From assembly GCA_964654825.1 (NCBI GenBank), contig CAZZKG010000038.1, forward strand, positions 1-35,650: a stretch of DNA of 35,650 nucleotides, read 5' to 3'. This DNA is from CAZZKG01 sp964654825 (GTDB taxonomy: Bacteria; Gemmatimonadota; CAZMKB01). The notes under the pieces were generated by a model. It made no database searches, was not told the DNA's origin, and was given only the letters and a program-made list of their open reading frames with translations. This document shows positions 33,735-35,650 of the stretch, piece by piece; the stretch's first letter is position 1; each line of letters begins with the position of its first letter. The position numbers and the translations under genes were made by a program.

Positions 33735-33762
33735 ATGATATCCTGTTGAGCTGATTTGTCAA
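33735..33762 (-). promoter_or_regulatory. Sigma70-like promoter of the alpha-2-macroglobulin gene
   Basis: On the minus strand a perfect -35 TTGACA (33757-33762), 16-bp spacer and -10 TATCAT (33735-33740) lie about 75 nt before the ATG. Confidence 0.65.
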
Positions 33763-33776
33763 TAACAATTGATTTC

Positions 33777-33790
33777 GGATCGAGCGATCC
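33777..33790. promoter_or_regulatory. Perfect palindrome between divergent promoters (candidate operator)
   Basis: GGATCG-AG-CGATCC is a perfect 6-2-6 inverted repeat placed between the -35 boxes of the macroglobulin promoter and the thiamine-binding gene promoter, a suitable place for a shared regulator. Confidence 0.35.
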
Positions 33791-33801
33791 TCGCCTGATA
33801 C

Positions 33802-33830
33802 TTGACACGTATTCATTTATGAGATAAAGT
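33802..33830 (+). promoter_or_regulatory. Sigma70-like promoter of the thiamine-binding-like gene
   Basis: TTGACA (33802-33807), a 17-bp spacer and TAAAGT (33825-33830) stand 70 nt ahead of the ATG. I saw no TPP-riboswitch consensus in the short leader. Confidence 0.6.
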
Positions 33831-33899
33831 GTTCAAAGCATCACGAAAGAGATTCAAATTCATAGAGTAAAGGAATTTCGACGAATTGCGGAGGATACG

Positions 33900-34217
33900 A
33901 TGGTACTGCTCGAATTCAGCATGAGTCCGCTCGGTATGGGTGAAAGTGTCAGCAAATACGTCATGAGGTCGCTCGACATCATCGACAAAAGCGGTCTGGA
34001 CTATGAATTCCACTCCATGGGGACTGTGATCGAGGGTGAATGGGACGAAGTCATGGATGTCCTGAGAAAATGCTTTGAAGCGATGAGTTCCGACTGCAGC
34101 AGAATTTCCGTCGGGGTCAAGATCGATTATCGTAAGGGAGCAGAAGGGCGCATCAGGGGCAAGGTGAAATCGGTCGAGACGAAACTTGGAAGAGAACTGA
34201 AAAAAGGGAAGGAATGA
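33900..34217 (+). CDS. MTH1187/YkoF-family thiamine-binding-like protein
   Basis: The 105-residue protein has the DUF77/MTH1187 fold pattern: MVLLEFSMSPLGMGESVSKYVMRSLDII at the N-terminus, YEFHSMGTVIEGEWDEVMDVLRKCFEAM in the middle, and RISVGVKIDYRKG near the end. Family members are small ferredoxin-like tetramers, and some bind thiamine or hydroxymethylpyrimidine. No thiamine-biosynthesis or transport gene is nearby, so its ligand remains open. GGAGG lies 6 nt before the ATG. It is divergent from the macroglobulin gene and convergent with asnA. Confidence 0.9.
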   Translation: MVLLEFSMSPLGMGESVSKYVMRSLDIIDKSGLDYEFHSMGTVIEGEWDEVMDVLRKCFEAMSSDCSRISVGVKIDYRKGAEGRIRGKVKSVETKLGRELKKGKE

Positions 34218-34293
34218 GAATCCCCTCGGGAGTGCGGTTGTAATGCAATTGAAAGTCATTGCTGAAAGGATAAGACAGGATGCCCGGACAGTT

Positions 34294-34333
34294 GAAAAAA
34301 TCGGACCCGGACCACCCGGGGCCCGGGCCGATT
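34294..34333 (-). terminator. Rho-independent terminator of asnA
   Basis: On the minus strand AATCGG/CCGATT plus CCCGG/CCGGG arms (34299-34309 against 34322-34333, one bulge) form a GC-rich hairpin followed directly by six T. It begins about 25 nt after the asnA stop codon. On the plus strand no T run follows, so it works in one direction only. Confidence 0.75.
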
Positions 34334-34358
34334 GAAAACACGATCATTCCGGTTCTTC

Positions 34359-35489
34359 CTACTCGAGGACGTGGATGTTCCTCTTAGCGCAGATGTCCTT
34401 CAGGATCTGCGGCCACACGGTGACACTCACTTCACCGAGGTGCGCTGTTCGCAGGAGGTACATGTAAGTCCGCGACTGTCCGATACCCCCGCCGATAGAG
34501 AGTGGGATCTCGTCGTTCATGATCATACTGTGGTACGGCTGTTCGAGGAAGTCGAGCTGCCCGGTCATCTGGAGCTGCTGTTTGAGAGTGTCCTTGGTCA
34601 CGCGGATACCCATCGAAGTAAGTTCGTGACGGCGCTTCGTCACCGGATTCCAGACCAGGATGTCGCCGTTGAGACCGTGCATAGTCTTCCCGTCTGCAGA
34701 TGTGGTCTCGGTTACCCAGTCGTCGTAATCGGCCGCTCTCATTTCGTGAGGATAGCCGTCCTTGAGGGTCCAGCCGATCCCATAAATGAATACCGCCGGA
34801 TGTTCCTGCAGAATTTTCGTCTCTCGCTGCTTTCGAGGCAGATCGGGGTACATGTCGAGAATTTCCTCGGCGTGCAGGAACGTGAGCTCTTCGGGAAAGT
34901 CGGGATAGGTGTCGGTCTTCAACCGGGGGAAAAGCTCCTGCGCGTGTTTTCCAGCACCATACAGGACCTTCCAGATCTTCTTCACTGTGTCTGTGAGGTA
35001 GGTTAGTGTCCGCTCTTTTGAAGTAATCGCCCTCTCCCAGTCCCACTGGTCGACGTAGCTGCTGTGGTCGTGGTCGAGAAAATAGTCCTTCCGGACGGCT
35101 CTCATGTCGGTGCAGATACCTTCGCCGGGTTTACAGTTGAACTGTTTGAGAGCATACCTCTTCCACTTGGTTGCCGCCTGGACGACCTGGGCGTCGACGG
35201 GGTTCTTGTCGTAGTCATTCGATATGTGGAATTCGATCGGTGTGCGCGACCCATCACGATCCAGAAGGTCATTCATCCCGCTGTTGCGATCAACGATAAG
35301 GGGAACCTGGACCATCTGCAGGTTGAGTTCTCTGCACAGATTCTCTTCGATGTAGCTTTTCACCGAGAAGAGAGCCTGCATCCTTTCCTTCGGCGGCAGG
35401 AGAGGCATGTAATCGTTGGGAAGGACCTTGTCCAGGTCTTCATAGTTACCGATACCAGGCCCCGCCAGATCAGCTTTCTTGTCACCCAT
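34359..35489 (-). CDS. asnA: Aspartate-ammonia ligase (asparagine synthetase A)
   Basis: AsnA makes asparagine from aspartate, ammonia and ATP in the cytoplasm; it is related to class II aminoacyl-tRNA synthetases. The 376-residue protein shows the family signatures: ALFSVKSYIEENLCRELNLQMVQVPLIVD, the PIEFHISND and QVVQAATKWKRYAL strands, GEGICTDMRAVRKD, DHDHSSYVDQWDWE, and the C-terminal GGGIGQSRTYMYLL. It is about 45 residues longer than E. coli AsnA, mostly at the N-terminus and in a middle insertion around LPRKQRETKILQEHPAVFIYGIG. AAGGAGG precedes the ATG. The gene has its own promoter and terminator and stands alone. Confidence 0.97.
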   Translation of the reverse strand: MGDKKADLAGPGIGNYEDLDKVLPNDYMPLLPPKERMQALFSVKSYIEENLCRELNLQMVQVPLIVDRNSGMNDLLDRDGSRTPIEFHISNDYDKNPVDAQVVQAATKWKRYALKQFNCKPGEGICTDMRAVRKDYFLDHDHSSYVDQWDWERAITSKERTLTYLTDTVKKIWKVLYGAGKHAQELFPRLKTDTYPDFPEELTFLHAEEILDMYPDLPRKQRETKILQEHPAVFIYGIGWTLKDGYPHEMRAADYDDWVTETTSADGKTMHGLNGDILVWNPVTKRRHELTSMGIRVTKDTLKQQLQMTGQLDFLEQPYHSMIMNDEIPLSIGGGIGQSRTYMYLLRTAHLGEVSVTVWPQILKDICAKRNIHVLE

Positions 35490-35608
35490 AACTTTCGATC
35501 CTCCTTCATGGAAAAACTCTGAATATGGCTTCCTTCTTCTCTATCCAGATTGGATGGTAGTTTCCGAATAGGATAGGAACTCCTCAAAATCCCTTGAAAT
35601 ACCCAGAA

Positions 35609-35637
35609 TTGATAATAACGATGGGGACTTTTGTCAA
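35609..35637 (-). promoter_or_regulatory. Sigma70-like promoter of asnA
   Basis: On the minus strand a perfect -35 TTGACA (35632-35637), 17-bp spacer and TATCAA (35609-35614) precede asnA, implying a leader of about 115 nt. A small hairpin (ATCCA-ATC-TGGAT, about 35547-35559) lies in that leader. I found no T-box core sequence. Confidence 0.55.
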
Positions 35638-35650
35638 TAATATGCAGAAG

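Noticed and set aside
33831..33899. TPP riboswitch ahead of the thiamine-binding-like gene
   Set aside because: The leader is under 70 nt and none of the conserved TPP-aptamer sequence is present.
35490..35608. T-box or other riboswitch in the asnA leader
   Set aside because: There is only a short hairpin and no recognisable T-box core or terminator/antiterminator pair.

Overview
The window looks like chromosome from an uncultured Gram-negative bacterium of the wider FCB / candidate-phylum neighbourhood (KSB1-, Eisenbacteria-, Krumholzibacteria- or Latescibacteria-like). The evidence is the C-terminal 'SQNYPNPFNP' sorting/FlgD-Ig-like domain on two large secreted repeat proteins, a Wza/Wzc exporter pair that needs an outer membrane, and a CarB of the Bacteroidetes/eukaryote-like type. 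The exact phylum is inference. Most genes are moderately GC-rich; two stretches, about 5.69-7.0 kb and 20.18-22.0 kb, are visibly AT-richer. I see no tRNA, rRNA, CRISPR array or intact insertion sequence.

Layout. (1) 1-5.66 kb, plus strand: three secreted repeat proteins, namely an FG-GAP/VCBS + ASPIC/UnbV protein cut by the window edge, a seven-repeat BNR-like propeller, and a NosD-like beta-helix protein. (2) 5.69-6.92 kb, minus strand: a small two-helix membrane protein and an orphan secreted/anchored protein with its own promoter. (3) 7.06-11.41 kb, minus strand: carA-carB for carbamoyl phosphate, with a good sigma70-type promoter. (4) 11.55-15.77 kb, plus strand, divergent from carA: a polysaccharide export operon of a small Wza-like protein, a Wzc-like BY-kinase, and a sugar-nucleotide dehydrogenase overlapping wzc. 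(5) 16.0-20.1 kb, plus strand: an alkaline-phosphatase-superfamily/sialidase fusion and a PHP (CehA/McbA-like) metallohydrolase, convergent with an AT-rich sulfatase-fold enzyme that has Thr in place of the usual Cys/Ser. (6) 22.0-22.8 kb, plus strand: an overlapping HEPN/MNT pair with its own promoter. (7) 22.8-33.76 kb: mostly a minus-strand envelope set of MltG overlapping PbpC and a giant thioester-containing bacterial alpha-2-macroglobulin, split by a plus-strand secreted kelch protein and a degenerate-looking intergenic stretch. (8) 33.8-35.65 kb: a thiamine-binding-like protein and asnA with promoter and intrinsic terminator.

How the parts fit. carAB and asnA are housekeeping nitrogen metabolism. 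The rest is dominated by the cell surface: polysaccharide export, peptidoglycan synthesis and processing (PbpC + MltG) with a protease-trapping macroglobulin, and a set of secreted propeller and phosphoester/sulfoester-type enzymes. Clear sigma70-like promoters could be read for carA, wza, the orphan protein at 6.8 kb, the HEPN/MNT pair, the macroglobulin, the thiamine-binding gene and asnA. Two of them show that the longest open frame starts too early (carA, wza).
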